Source: JANNWF01 sp052390415
Lineage (GTDB): Bacteria > Pseudomonadota > Gammaproteobacteria > Xanthomonadales > Xanthomonadaceae
DNA length: 64,000 nt
Direction: 5' to 3'
Assembly: GCA_052390415.1 (NCBI GenBank)
Contig: JBQTGY010000019.1
Span: forward strand, 4,037-68,036
Below the pieces are notes generated by a model. The model did no database searches. It was given only the letters and a program-made list of their open reading frames with translations, and was not told where the DNA came from. The position numbers and the translations under genes were made by a program. This document shows positions 25,403 to 34,271 of the stretch, one piece after another. The first letter of the stretch is position 1, and every line of letters starts with the position of its first letter.

Positions 25403-27400
25403 ATGTCAGTAATGCGGGTTGCTCAGCTCTGCCGGTTTGCCATGTTGAGCGCCGTCCTGTGCTTGGCGACGGCATGCGCCTTCGGTCCCTCGACTCCCAT
25501 TGACCCCCGTAGCGTGCATGCGCAATTTGACGTTGAGCTCAAAGCAGCGCGCGAGGCACGTGAATCGATGGCGGTTTTCCTCAGTCGCTGGATCGCCCAG
25601 GCCAGCGATGAAGAGATCGCGCTGCTCGGCGTAGGCCAGCAGGGTTGGACGCGGTTCGGCAGTCAACCCAAGCTTTACGACCTGTTTCTCTCGGACTACA
25701 GCTTTCGCAAACAACTCGACGTGTATCTTGCGCCTCTGCAGGCTGCACTGCGGCGGGTTCCCGCGATGCGCGAGCAGGCGCCATGGCAATCGCTGCTGGC
25801 TCGCGCGCAGCTGGATGCAGGCGAAGTGGATGCCGCGTTGATCAGTGCGCGACGGGCATGGAAGCTGGATGGACGACTGTGCGCGGAGGACTGCTCGCCA
25901 TTGCTCCTGGCCTGGTTGCAAAGCGGCACGGTCCCGGGGCCTCAGGCCTGGCCAGAACTGGTTGCACCTGCGGTCTTCAACCCCGCCAGCGTCGATTGCG
26001 AGTCGGCGCCTGATTCGCTGCAACCCGAGCGCTTGGCGTGGGCCATCCCACCCGATGATCTGGTCGGTGCCGTGCTCAGCGGTCGCAGCCAGGTCGCTTG
26101 GCTACTGCGCGAGCAATGGGCGGCGAGCTTGCGCGGCTGCAATCGTGGCGCGCCCTTGAGCTTGACTCAGGCGCTGAAAGAGCATTATTCAGGCTTCGAG
26201 CTGGAGCAGGCTTGGCGCGCTCTGGAAGTCTCCCTGCGGGCGTTGCCCAGTCCCGACCAAGGTGATCCGCACCTTCGATTTCTGGGTCAGGACTTGCCGC
26301 TGCCGGCGCAGGAATGCGATTTCACGCATGACCCTGACTGTCGATCCGCGTACAAGCCTTTGACGCGCGACGGGATTCGCATGCTGCTGGCCAGCGTGCG
26401 CAGTGCCAGCCGCCGCTTCAGCGGTCCTGCCAATTGCTCGGGCCCCGGCGAGCCATTCAGCAACGACAAGCAGCGAGCCATGCGTGCGGCGCTGGCCAGC
26501 ATCGACGATCTGCAGGCGACCGAAGTTCTGCTGCCCTTGCGTGACCTGCTTCACGATCAGGCCTTCGCCAGGATGTGGGCAACCGATGTGCCCTTTGAAA
26601 TTGCCGAACTGATGACGGATCTGGCCCGAACGGACCGTCAGTTGGCGGCGGACACGTTGCAATTGACAACAGAATGGATCGCTGCTGCGCCCATCGAGAT
26701 GCAGCAGTCTCCCTCAGCAGGTGATTTGCTCGCGGTTTTGCTGCTGCGCAATGGCCGACCGCAGGATGGCTTGGTCCAACTCGAGCTGGCCCAGGAACGC
26801 TTGTCAGATCTGGATCGCGCGCGGCGCATCAGCCAACTTCGGGCCGGGCTCGAAGGTGCCAATCTTGACGCGACCCTGCCGCAGGCCGCCATCCCACGAC
26901 CTTGGATCCACGGCGTGTCGAGCAGTGAAAAGGCAGTGTGGGCTCGCCTGCCATATCAGCGAACGCAGCGGCTGGACGGCGTGCGCGTGGTCGACGTGAT
27001 CTACGGCTTGGGCGGCGCCGAAGCGGTTGCCCGACGGCACTTGCGTAGCCACTGGTTGCCTTCGCTGCTGGGTCATGCGGATTCTGAAGAAGACCTGATT
27101 GCGGCGTTGCGCGCCGCCTACGGAGAGGCCGGACTCCGCAAGCGCATGCTGAAGGCGATCACCGACATGAAGCTGTCGCCCACACCGCACCTGCGGTTCG
27201 AGCAAGTCTCGCTGCCATTGCCTGACCAAATCTGCACGGCGGACCGTTGTACCAGTTCGCAGGCAGTGAACCGTCGATGGGTCCTGGAGCGCCTTCGCGG
27301 CTGGTTGGGGGAGTTGAGCGAAGCCGAAGAAATGCAGTTTCTCGAAGTCGGTGAGCAGTTCTCGCCCACGGCGGTGCGCTCCGCAAAGCGCAACCCGTGA
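25403..27400 (+). CDS. large predicted lipoprotein of unknown function
   Basis: The 665-residue protein is not recognised. Its signal peptide ends in a lipobox, LCLATAC, with lipidated Cys near residue 25. The rest is strongly helical and Leu/Ala-rich, with repeat-like helices that suggest a TPR or alpha-solenoid scaffold (for example ARAQLDAGEVDAALISARRA). Two related segments each carry a Cys pair and begin HLRF: LPLPAQECDFTHDPDCRSAY and LPLPDQICTADRCTSSQAVN. This points to an internal duplication. It is probably anchored in a membrane and faces the periplasm. Confidence 0.75.
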   Translation: MSVMRVAQLCRFAMLSAVLCLATACAFGPSTPIDPRSVHAQFDVELKAAREARESMAVFLSRWIAQASDEEIALLGVGQQGWTRFGSQPKLYDLFLSDYSFRKQLDVYLAPLQAALRRVPAMREQAPWQSLLARAQLDAGEVDAALISARRAWKLDGRLCAEDCSPLLLAWLQSGTVPGPQAWPELVAPAVFNPASVDCESAPDSLQPERLAWAIPPDDLVGAVLSGRSQVAWLLREQWAASLRGCNRGAPLSLTQALKEHYSGFELEQAWRALEVSLRALPSPDQGDPHLRFLGQDLPLPAQECDFTHDPDCRSAYKPLTRDGIRMLLASVRSASRRFSGPANCSGPGEPFSNDKQRAMRAALASIDDLQATEVLLPLRDLLHDQAFARMWATDVPFEIAELMTDLARTDRQLAADTLQLTTEWIAAAPIEMQQSPSAGDLLAVLLLRNGRPQDGLVQLELAQERLSDLDRARRISQLRAGLEGANLDATLPQAAIPRPWIHGVSSSEKAVWARLPYQRTQRLDGVRVVDVIYGLGGAEAVARRHLRSHWLPSLLGHADSEEDLIAALRAAYGEAGLRKRMLKAITDMKLSPTPHLRFEQVSLPLPDQICTADRCTSSQAVNRRWVLERLRGWLGELSEAEEMQFLEVGEQFSPTAVRSAKRNP

Positions 27401-27448
27401 GATGGAGGGCTGCCTGCGCTGGGGTCAGCTTGCGTTGGCTTGGTGGTG

Positions 27449-27527
27449 AGCGCAGTGAACCCCAACATGAGTTGATCGACATACCCGACGCACGTCATCC
27501 CAAGAGTTTGTTGGGGTTCGCTGCGCT
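27449..27527. repeat. inverted-repeat extragenic element
   Basis: Arms AGCGCAGTGAACCCCAAC (27449-27466) and GTTGGGGTTCGCTGCGCT (27510-27527) are complementary except at one base, with a 43-bp loop. It resembles dispersed intergenic palindromes of Xanthomonadales. It lies in the 366-bp gap between the lipoprotein gene and csbD, which otherwise shows no gene. Confidence 0.65.
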
Positions 27528-27766
27528 GACTTCAATCACGGCGTGAACGCTTACGGCGAGCGGCACCATGCGACCCAACCCCTGAATTCGAAGGCGTGCA
27601 GGGCAGTTGGCGATACGCGCTCTGCCTGAACGCAACGGTTGGCGAGGCAAATTTGCGTTTGCTTTCGAACAGACAGAGAGCCGAATCAACATCAGTCTCG
27701 TTGGGCGCGGTGATTTCGACTCGCGTTGCGCTCGCGCACCCGCGAGATCACAAGCTGGGATCCACC

Positions 27767-27949
27767 ATGAACAAAGATCAGAAAGACGGTCGCATCAAGG
27801 AAGTCAAGGGAAAGGTCAAGGAAGTCGCAGGCCGCATCACCGGCGACAAAAAGCTGGAAAACAAGGGCAAGGTGCAGAACGCAGTGGGTCAAGCCCAGTC
27901 TGCGTTTGGCGATGCCAAGGCTGACCTGAGCAAGGCACTGAACAAGTAG
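27767..27949 (+). CDS. CsbD-family stress protein
   Basis: This 60-residue, Lys-rich, helical protein, MNKDQKDGRIKEVKGKVKEV and onward, is a typical CsbD family member. It includes the conserved segment GRITGDKKLENKGKVQNAVG. Members are abundant, small, disordered or helical proteins induced by general stress; the molecular role is unsettled. I chose ATG 27767 instead of longer in-frame starts, since the upstream part has no family similarity. Confidence 0.9.
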   Translation: MNKDQKDGRIKEVKGKVKEVAGRITGDKKLENKGKVQNAVGQAQSAFGDAKADLSKALNK

Positions 27950-28468
27950 GACGGACGCATCACGACGCATGCTCCGCGTCGCGGGGCCTGCGTTCCGCTC
28001 TGGCACAGCGCTCGGTGCAATCGTTATTGGCAGCTGAGCGCCAGCGCTTCGGTCGATACACAGGTTGCGGTAATGCAGTCCAGCGCAGAAGTTCGCCACG
28101 GCTTTCGGAGTGGCTGTTTTGAGTGATCCAACCGGCCACCAGGTTGCTGTGCATCGCGAGCAAATGAACACTGGTTGCCCATTGATCGGAGTCCGAATTG
28201 CGGCGCTGCCTCACAGCAGAGTGCGAATGATGGCACTTGGCCGAACGGAGAGACGCAGCAGCCCTTTTGAGACAAGGCCGTCGTCGCCAAGGCAACGGAA
28301 AGAAGCCGGACCAACTTTCCAATCACCAAAGGCTGCCACCAGCCCACACCGTCATCGCTCGACCTATCGGTGCGGCAAACACTACATACACCGCAGGTCA
28401 TGGGTGGCTCGTCACGCCACTCTCTCTCGCTCCGTTGACCAGTTCAGTCACGCGGCCGCGTCCCCCTC
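27950..28468. other. 519-bp stretch without a supported gene
   Basis: The region lies between csbD and the convergent aminopeptidase gene. Short open frames on both strands lack ribosome-binding sites and known family features. A 12-bp perfect palindrome, ACGCGGCCGCGT, occurs near 28450. I see no intrinsic terminator for either neighbour and no RNA gene. Confidence 0.5.
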
Positions 28469-31138
28469 TCAGCCACCCTGTTTTGCCAGCCAAACATCGA
28501 TCACCGGCAAGCGCAGATCGCGCACGCTTTGGCTGTAGATCACATTGGCGATTGCCGTTTCGGTATCGCGGCGTGAACCGGCGGCGAGGTGGGCGTCAGC
28601 GTAGGCGCGAAGCTTGCTGACCATCGCCGGGTCCAGCGAGCCGCTGCCGAGGTACGCGTAGTAGCTGGTGCGCCGCATGGCGTTAAGCATGCTGTTCACC
28701 TCGGCGATGTGGACGATGGCGAAGTCGAACGCGAGGTCCGGGTGCTGGCCGGCAACGACGCTGATCATGCGCGTGCTGTTGGCGGGGCCGGGCTCGTCGG
28801 TGATCGCCAGCTCCAGCGCGCGCTTTGCCAGCACTTCGTCGCGGGTGGAGGCGAGCAGGCGGTACAGCTCGTCTTTCACCAGCGGCGTTTTCTCTCCCAA
28901 AGCCGCGGTGTGCAGTTGTTCCCAGGTGGCTGCATCGGCATGCCTCGCGACCACGGCCAGTAAGGTTTTGCGCAGTGGCACCGGCAGTGCGGTCGGGTCG
29001 GTTGCCTGCGCCGCGTAACGGCGTCGCGCTTCGGCGATCACGTCCGCATCGCCAAGGCGGGCAAGGGTGCTGATAAGTTGCAGCCGCAGGATCGCCACCG
29101 GGTCAGACTCGCCGTCCAGCGTGTCCCAGCCCACGCGCGCGAGCACCGGCGTCAGGTGCTTGGTCGCGAATGCGCGAAAGGTCGCCTGTCGCGCCGCATC
29201 ACCGCGGTAATAATCGTCCAGGATGTTCAGACGATCAGCGATGTTGCCCCAGATCTGCGGGTCGGCACCAAGCGGCGTCGCGACAGCCAGGTCGAGATAG
29301 TCGGACGCCGGCTGCAGTCCGGCCAAGCCAAGCGCCCAGGTGTCACTCATCAGCCCCAGTTGATCGAGCGAAGACAGATTCACGAACGGGTCGCGCAGCG
29401 CGGCGAATTGAGCTTCCGGGTAAAGCGTGCGGAAGTAGCCGCTCTGACCGGCATTGACCAGCACCGGTCCGCAGCCGGGCAGGGTCATCGTCGCTTTGCC
29501 GTCGCTCACCAGCGTGCGCACCGGATTCGGGTTGCCTACCACCTGCGCGATCACCGGCACCTGCCACGCGAGCGGCGCCTTGCCGGGACGGTCCTTGGTG
29601 AACTCGTCCTGAGTCAGCTGCAGCGTCGTGGTGTCGTCGGCGCAACTGGCCGCACCCACGCGGATCATCGGCACGCCGGGCTGCAGGGTGAAATCGTGCG
29701 CGACCGCGGTGATGGGTTTGTTCGCCGCCGCTTCAACATGGCGCCACAGGTCGTCGGACACGGTGCTGCCGTAGGTGTGCGCCTTGATGTATCGGCGCAC
29801 GCCGTCACGCCAGACGTCGGCGCCGACGTAGCCCTCGAGCATGCGGATCACCGCCTCGCCTTTCAGATAGCTGATCGCATCGAAGGCTTGGCTCGCTTGC
29901 TCCACCGTGTCAATGCGCAGCACCACCGGGTGGGTGCTGGCGACCGCATCCAGCGCCATCGCGCTTTCGCGATCATTGACTGCTGACAGCGCGGTATTCC
30001 ATTCCGGGTGCAGCTTGACGACAGTGCGGCTGCCCAGCCAACTCGCGAAGCCCTCGTTGAGCCACACATCGTCCCACCACCGCATGGTCACCAGGTTGCC
30101 AAACCACATGTGCGCGATCTCGTGGGCGGTGATCGCGAACACGTTCTGCTTGTCGGTGTGCGTGGAGATGGCGGGGTCCAGTAGCAGCGCGTGCTCGAAC
30201 GTGAGGATGGCGCCCCAGTTCTCCATCGCCCAAAAGCCACCGCGACCGGGCGCGGCAATGTTGTCCAACTTGGGCAGCGGGTAGGGCACGCCGAAATAGT
30301 CGGTGAACTCGTGCAGCACCTTGCGCGAAGTCTCCAGCGCAAAGGCCGCCTGCGGCAGCGCGCCGCGGCGAGTGACTACGCCGACCTCGGTTTCACCCGC
30401 CTGTGAAGTGGCGCGCTCGAAGTCGCCCAACGAAAAGAACAACAGGTAAGTCGACATCACCGGTGACGGCGCAAAGCGCACCCGTGTGAGGCCGTTGCCG
30501 AGGTCATCGGTAGTGATCGCAGGCATGTTGCTGACTGCCATCTGGTCGCTTGGCACGATGGCCTGCAGCGCAAACGTGGCCTTGTACGCCGGTTCGTCCC
30601 ACGACGGCACAAACGTGCGCGCTTCCGCGACCGCAAACTGGGTGAACAGCCCGCGCTGCTTGCCAGCGACGGTGTCGTAATCGAGCGCGAACAAGCCGCT
30701 GGATTGGGTGCCGATCTTGCCGGTGTAGCTGATCGCGAGCCGGTACTTGCCAGGCGTGATCGGCTGGGTGAAGGTAAAGGTCGCCGTCTGCGCGGCGGTG
30801 TCAAATCCGACCCGAGGCGCCGCCCATTTCACCTCGCCGGTCACTGGAACCAGCTGCACGGACGAGAATACGAGATCGGTCGCGTTGAGGGTGATGCGGT
30901 CAGTCGCTTCCAGCACCTCGATGCTGATCATGACCTGAGCATCGATGGTCAGGGTTTGCGCATGCGGCACCACCGCGATGTCGTAGTGCGTGGGCCGCAC
31001 GTTGCGTGGCAGCTGCGTGGTCGCGAGCGTGGTCGATGCAGCTGCCGACGCAGGCAAGGTCGATGACGGCGCTGCGGCGATCGCGAGCGGAGCGCCGGCC
31101 AGCGCCACCGCGATGGCGGAAATCAGGAAACGAGGCAT
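28469..31138 (-). CDS. exported M1-family zinc aminopeptidase
   Basis: This 889-residue M1 peptidase starts at ATG 31138, with AAAGGGA five bases upstream, and has a signal peptide (FLISAIAVALAGAPLAIAAA). The zinc site is HEIAHMWFGN, with the third ligand in LNEGFASW. The substrate motif usually written GAMEN reads WAMENWG here, with Trp in place of the first Gly. An ERAP1-like C-terminal helical domain is present (for example QLISTLARLGDADVIAEARR). It should remove N-terminal residues from peptides in the periplasm. It is monocistronic. Confidence 0.92.
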   Translation of the reverse strand: MPRFLISAIAVALAGAPLAIAAAPSSTLPASAAASTTLATTQLPRNVRPTHYDIAVVPHAQTLTIDAQVMISIEVLEATDRITLNATDLVFSSVQLVPVTGEVKWAAPRVGFDTAAQTATFTFTQPITPGKYRLAISYTGKIGTQSSGLFALDYDTVAGKQRGLFTQFAVAEARTFVPSWDEPAYKATFALQAIVPSDQMAVSNMPAITTDDLGNGLTRVRFAPSPVMSTYLLFFSLGDFERATSQAGETEVGVVTRRGALPQAAFALETSRKVLHEFTDYFGVPYPLPKLDNIAAPGRGGFWAMENWGAILTFEHALLLDPAISTHTDKQNVFAITAHEIAHMWFGNLVTMRWWDDVWLNEGFASWLGSRTVVKLHPEWNTALSAVNDRESAMALDAVASTHPVVLRIDTVEQASQAFDAISYLKGEAVIRMLEGYVGADVWRDGVRRYIKAHTYGSTVSDDLWRHVEAAANKPITAVAHDFTLQPGVPMIRVGAASCADDTTTLQLTQDEFTKDRPGKAPLAWQVPVIAQVVGNPNPVRTLVSDGKATMTLPGCGPVLVNAGQSGYFRTLYPEAQFAALRDPFVNLSSLDQLGLMSDTWALGLAGLQPASDYLDLAVATPLGADPQIWGNIADRLNILDDYYRGDAARQATFRAFATKHLTPVLARVGWDTLDGESDPVAILRLQLISTLARLGDADVIAEARRRYAAQATDPTALPVPLRKTLLAVVARHADAATWEQLHTAALGEKTPLVKDELYRLLASTRDEVLAKRALELAITDEPGPANSTRMISVVAGQHPDLAFDFAIVHIAEVNSMLNAMRRTSYYAYLGSGSLDPAMVSKLRAYADAHLAAGSRRDTETAIANVIYSQSVRDLRLPVIDVWLAKQGG

Positions 31139-31344
31139 GAAATCCCTTTCAAGTGGAGTAGCTGCTAACGCGGGTGCGCGCCGATTACACGCGTGGGAAA
31201 ACAGGCCTGACATATATGTCCTGCGACGCATCGAACGTCTGTGCGCCAGCGCGCTTTGTACCCCCGACCTCAGTCCGGATTACCGCCGCCAGGCTGCGTC
31301 GCAGCCACTCCTTCGCGACCCTCGCTACCTCGCGTCGAGAGTTT

Positions 31345-31606
31345 TCAGGGTAAGTCGGACTCGTCAAACAATTGCGTGTAGCGTGCGAGCACCGCGTCCG
31401 CTTTCTCGATAGCCAACGCCGGGTCATCCTCGCGGCGCAACGCGGCCGCCGCGCCACCCAGTTGGCCGATCACACCTTGCAAGGCAGCGTCGGCGTCGGC
31501 TGGCAAGGAAGCAAACTGGAAACTTGTGTTGATTGTCGGATAACTGGCGGACGGCACGCTGGACCAAGGCGAGACCACTTTCCGTTCTCTCAGGGAGCTG
31601 TTGCAT
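31345..31606 (-). pseudogene. small gene, probably frameshifted
   Basis: Two overlapping frames each look protein-like over half the interval. The first starts at ATG 31606 with MQQLPERTESGLALVQRAVR. A second, offset by one base, continues FQFASLPADADAALQGVIGQ and ends YTQLFDESDLP. A one-base shift near 31500-31540 would join them into about 87 residues. A GTG at 31578 could instead start the second frame alone (77 residues). It lies downstream of the LysM-FecR gene on the same strand. No family is recognised. Confidence 0.35.
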
Positions 31607-31687
31607 GGTCGACCCTTGGAATGATTTAACGGTCGCCTTTTGTTTGCCGACCCAGGGAAGAATGACCTCGAAGGCGCATGGCTAAAG

Positions 31688-33097
31688 CTATTGAGCAACT
31701 TCCTTTTGCGCGCCAATAAGAACAATGGGTGATAGTTGCCCCAGTTTGTCGCGAGCACGCAAGTGGAGTGGCGCGTCGCGCAGTTTGGCAACGTCCACGT
31801 TGGCATCCGTCCAAGGCTGCCACCCGCCCTCGGCCGTCTGCATTTCGACGCTCTCCACGCCACTCTGCTCATCGTGGGTAACCAGTTGCAGGACGGCGTT
31901 GGGGCCGAGGCGGATGCTGCCGTCGCTGGCTTCGACAAAGCCACTTAGCGGTTGCAGGGCGAGCATCGGCGGGTCGAGGTCGGGGCGGGGGTCGGTAACT
32001 TCGATGCGGGCGGTCGCGCTGGTGTAGCCGTCCAGTTGATTGCTGCTGACAGCGTGCACGCGCCAGTAGCTGGTTCCGGCGGGTAGCGGGTCGACTTGCA
32101 GGTGTACGACCGGCGGAGGGGTCGAAGTCGCTGCGGTTGCAGATTGGGCGGATGGTGTCGCCGCATCCACTTGCTGTCGCTGCCTGATCTGCGTGCATGA
32201 CGCGTCGGCACACACTTGCACTACGTAACTGGCGGCGGTTGGCACGACGCTCCAGCGCAGGATGCCGTTGCTGTAGTTCCAGGTCTGGGTGGTCGCTGCA
32301 ATCGTCGGCGCGACCAACAGTTTCTCGGGTGTCATCGGTGGGCCGGCGTCGGGAACGCGGGTGCCCATGCCTTGTTTGACCGCGACCGCCGCGCCGCCGG
32401 CGGAGACGTCGGACTGGCCAGCAAACATCATCACGCGCGCTCCACCGTCGTCGGTGGCGCCGGTGCGAAGTTCGGTAGGTTTGCCGGCGGTGATGGTGGG
32501 TGTGGTGGTGGACGTGCCGGCGATGATCTCGATGCGGGTCTTGGGTTTGGCAATCGGCGCGAATACCAGATCGACATCACCACGTTTGACTTCGATGCTG
32601 CCACGATCCACGCCGCGCAGGGTGGTTTCTTTCTTGGCCAGAAACACCTGGCTGAACTCGCCCAGCCGCAGACTGGATTCGGCATTGAAGCGCAGCTCGG
32701 CGGTGGACTTTTCGCGAGTGCGCAAGCCTTGTCCGGAGCCCAGCGTGTCACCCGCAGCGGCGGGTTGCCAGCGTGGTTGGGTGATCATTTTTTCGGTGCG
32801 ATTGACCGCTTCGATCACCTCTGCGGCCTCGGCGATGACCTTGCGCGACATGATGATGCGCAGGCGCTGGCCGATGCGCAGCATGTCGGGATCGCGCACT
32901 TGCGGGTTGAGTTTCCAGTTGTCTTCCCAGAACGTCTCGTCGCCGAGAATGTCCTCGGTGATGTCACTGATGGTGTCGCCGGCGACCACGATGTAGTCGT
33001 CGACGCGATCTTCATACACCGGTCGCGCCAGTGCAGACGCTCCAAACCCGAGCAGCACGCACGCCAACCACAACTTCGAATGATGGCGCGCGCTCAT
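31688..33097 (-). CDS. exported LysM and FecR domain protein
   Basis: The 469-residue protein starts at ATG 33097, which overlaps the upstream TGA by four bases (ATGA). A signal peptide (LWLACVLLGFGASALA) leads to a LysM peptidoglycan-binding domain at about residues 35-85 (YIVVAGDTISDITEDIL to RIGQRLRI). A FecR-type domain follows at about 120-240 (LRLGEFSQVFLAKKETTLRG). The C-terminal part has fibronectin/Ig-like segments (GTSYWRVHAVSSNQLDGYTS). It is probably a cell-wall-associated sensor or structural partner of the kinase encoded two genes upstream in the same operon. Confidence 0.88.
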   Translation of the reverse strand: MSARHHSKLWLACVLLGFGASALARPVYEDRVDDYIVVAGDTISDITEDILGDETFWEDNWKLNPQVRDPDMLRIGQRLRIIMSRKVIAEAAEVIEAVNRTEKMITQPRWQPAAAGDTLGSGQGLRTREKSTAELRFNAESSLRLGEFSQVFLAKKETTLRGVDRGSIEVKRGDVDLVFAPIAKPKTRIEIIAGTSTTTPTITAGKPTELRTGATDDGGARVMMFAGQSDVSAGGAAVAVKQGMGTRVPDAGPPMTPEKLLVAPTIAATTQTWNYSNGILRWSVVPTAASYVVQVCADASCTQIRQRQQVDAATPSAQSATAATSTPPPVVHLQVDPLPAGTSYWRVHAVSSNQLDGYTSATARIEVTDPRPDLDPPMLALQPLSGFVEASDGSIRLGPNAVLQLVTHDEQSGVESVEMQTAEGGWQPWTDANVDVAKLRDAPLHLRARDKLGQLSPIVLIGAQKEVAQ

Positions 33098-34266
33098 GGC
33101 AGCACCTCGAAGCTCAGCCATTGCACGTTGCCATTGCCCAACCGGTCGACGGCACGAAATTCCACGACGTAGTCACCGGGTGTCATGCCGGAAGTCTGGA
33201 ACGGCAGGGATCTGCAACTGTGAATACCCCTGGAGAATTCGACACAGGCGCGGGCCACACCCGCCAAGCGGTCCTCGGCGTCGAGCTGCAAGGTGTCGGC
33301 GTGGGTGATCGTGGCCGATTCCAGATTGATGGGCTCGCCATTGAGTCTGGCGCTTAGTTGCGGGCCTTCGGTATCGGCGCGCAATGCGATCTGGCCACTG
33401 CCGGTGTTGCCGACGCGATCGCTGAGTTCATAACCCAGCGAATCCGCGCCCAGCTTGAGTTCCAGCGGGGCGTTGTCGATGAGTTGCTGGTCAAACGCCT
33501 GCTCACCCACGCGCAGCGATGACACGCCGGCGCCGGCGTCGCTGACACGAACCGACAGACGCGCACGTTTCCCATCGAACACGTCGGTGGGCAGTCCGTC
33601 ATCGGCATCCAGACGCTGCCAGGTCAGGGTGGGTGGCGTGCTGTCGAGTTGCACGTGGGTGGAAGCACGCTCGCCCTCATTGCCGAGCGCGTCACGCGTG
33701 CGCAGTGCGAGGTGATAACGACCGTCGGGGCGATCCTGTTGCAGGCGCGCGCCAGCAGGCAGCGGCTTTCCGTCAACCAAAAGTTGCGTGGTAATGCCGC
33801 CGCTGAGATCGGTGGCTTCGATGTCAAAGCTGGCCAACGGACCGAGCACGTGGCTGACGGACTCAGGATCGATATCGGCGGCAGCATTGCTGGTTATCGC
33901 CGCGCCGGCAAAGGTGATCGTCGCTGTCGGTGGCTCGGCATCTATCCGCAGTTGAATGGAGCGGCGTGCGGCTGAGGCTTGCAATGCGGCGTCAGCAGCT
34001 TCACCAGCCACTTCGAAGCGCGTCCACGCCAGCACCCGCTGGTCGCTACCGTAAGTCACCAGCCAATGTTTGCCAGGCAAGCTCGGCGCGTTGGGAAGCA
34101 CACCAAAGGCGCCGGACGGCGCGCCATTGATGCTGTAACGATGCTCGCTGGATGGCGTGGCCACGCTATCGAGACTGGCGCCGGGAGCAAGTACCGCGGA
34201 GGCAAAGGCCGGCGCTGAGGACAGCGCAAAGGCGAGCACAAGCATGCGGTGAGTGCGGTGCTTCAT
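33094..34266 (-). CDS. exported Ig-like-repeat protein in kinase operon
   Basis: The 390-residue protein starts at ATG 34266, five bases after the kinase stop. It has a signal peptide (MLVLAFALSSAPAFASA). It consists of tandem bacterial Ig-like modules, each with the turn DSTPPTLTW, DTEGPQLSA or DAEPPTATI and a following RDALGNEG or VDRLGNGN motif. Such modules are common in large surface proteins. It is tightly coupled to the kinase before it and the LysM-FecR protein after it, so the three probably act together at the envelope. Confidence 0.8.
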   Translation of the reverse strand: MKHRTHRMLVLAFALSSAPAFASAVLAPGASLDSVATPSSEHRYSINGAPSGAFGVLPNAPSLPGKHWLVTYGSDQRVLAWTRFEVAGEAADAALQASAARRSIQLRIDAEPPTATITFAGAAITSNAAADIDPESVSHVLGPLASFDIEATDLSGGITTQLLVDGKPLPAGARLQQDRPDGRYHLALRTRDALGNEGERASTHVQLDSTPPTLTWQRLDADDGLPTDVFDGKRARLSVRVSDAGAGVSSLRVGEQAFDQQLIDNAPLELKLGADSLGYELSDRVGNTGSGQIALRADTEGPQLSARLNGEPINLESATITHADTLQLDAEDRLAGVARACVEFSRGIHSCRSLPFQTSGMTPGDYVVEFRAVDRLGNGNVQWLSFEVLP

Positions 34267-34271
34267 GGCGG

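Noticed and set aside
28444..28460. 12-bp palindrome ACGCGGCCGCGT as a terminator
   Set aside because: No loop and no U tract; a chance GC palindrome is more likely.
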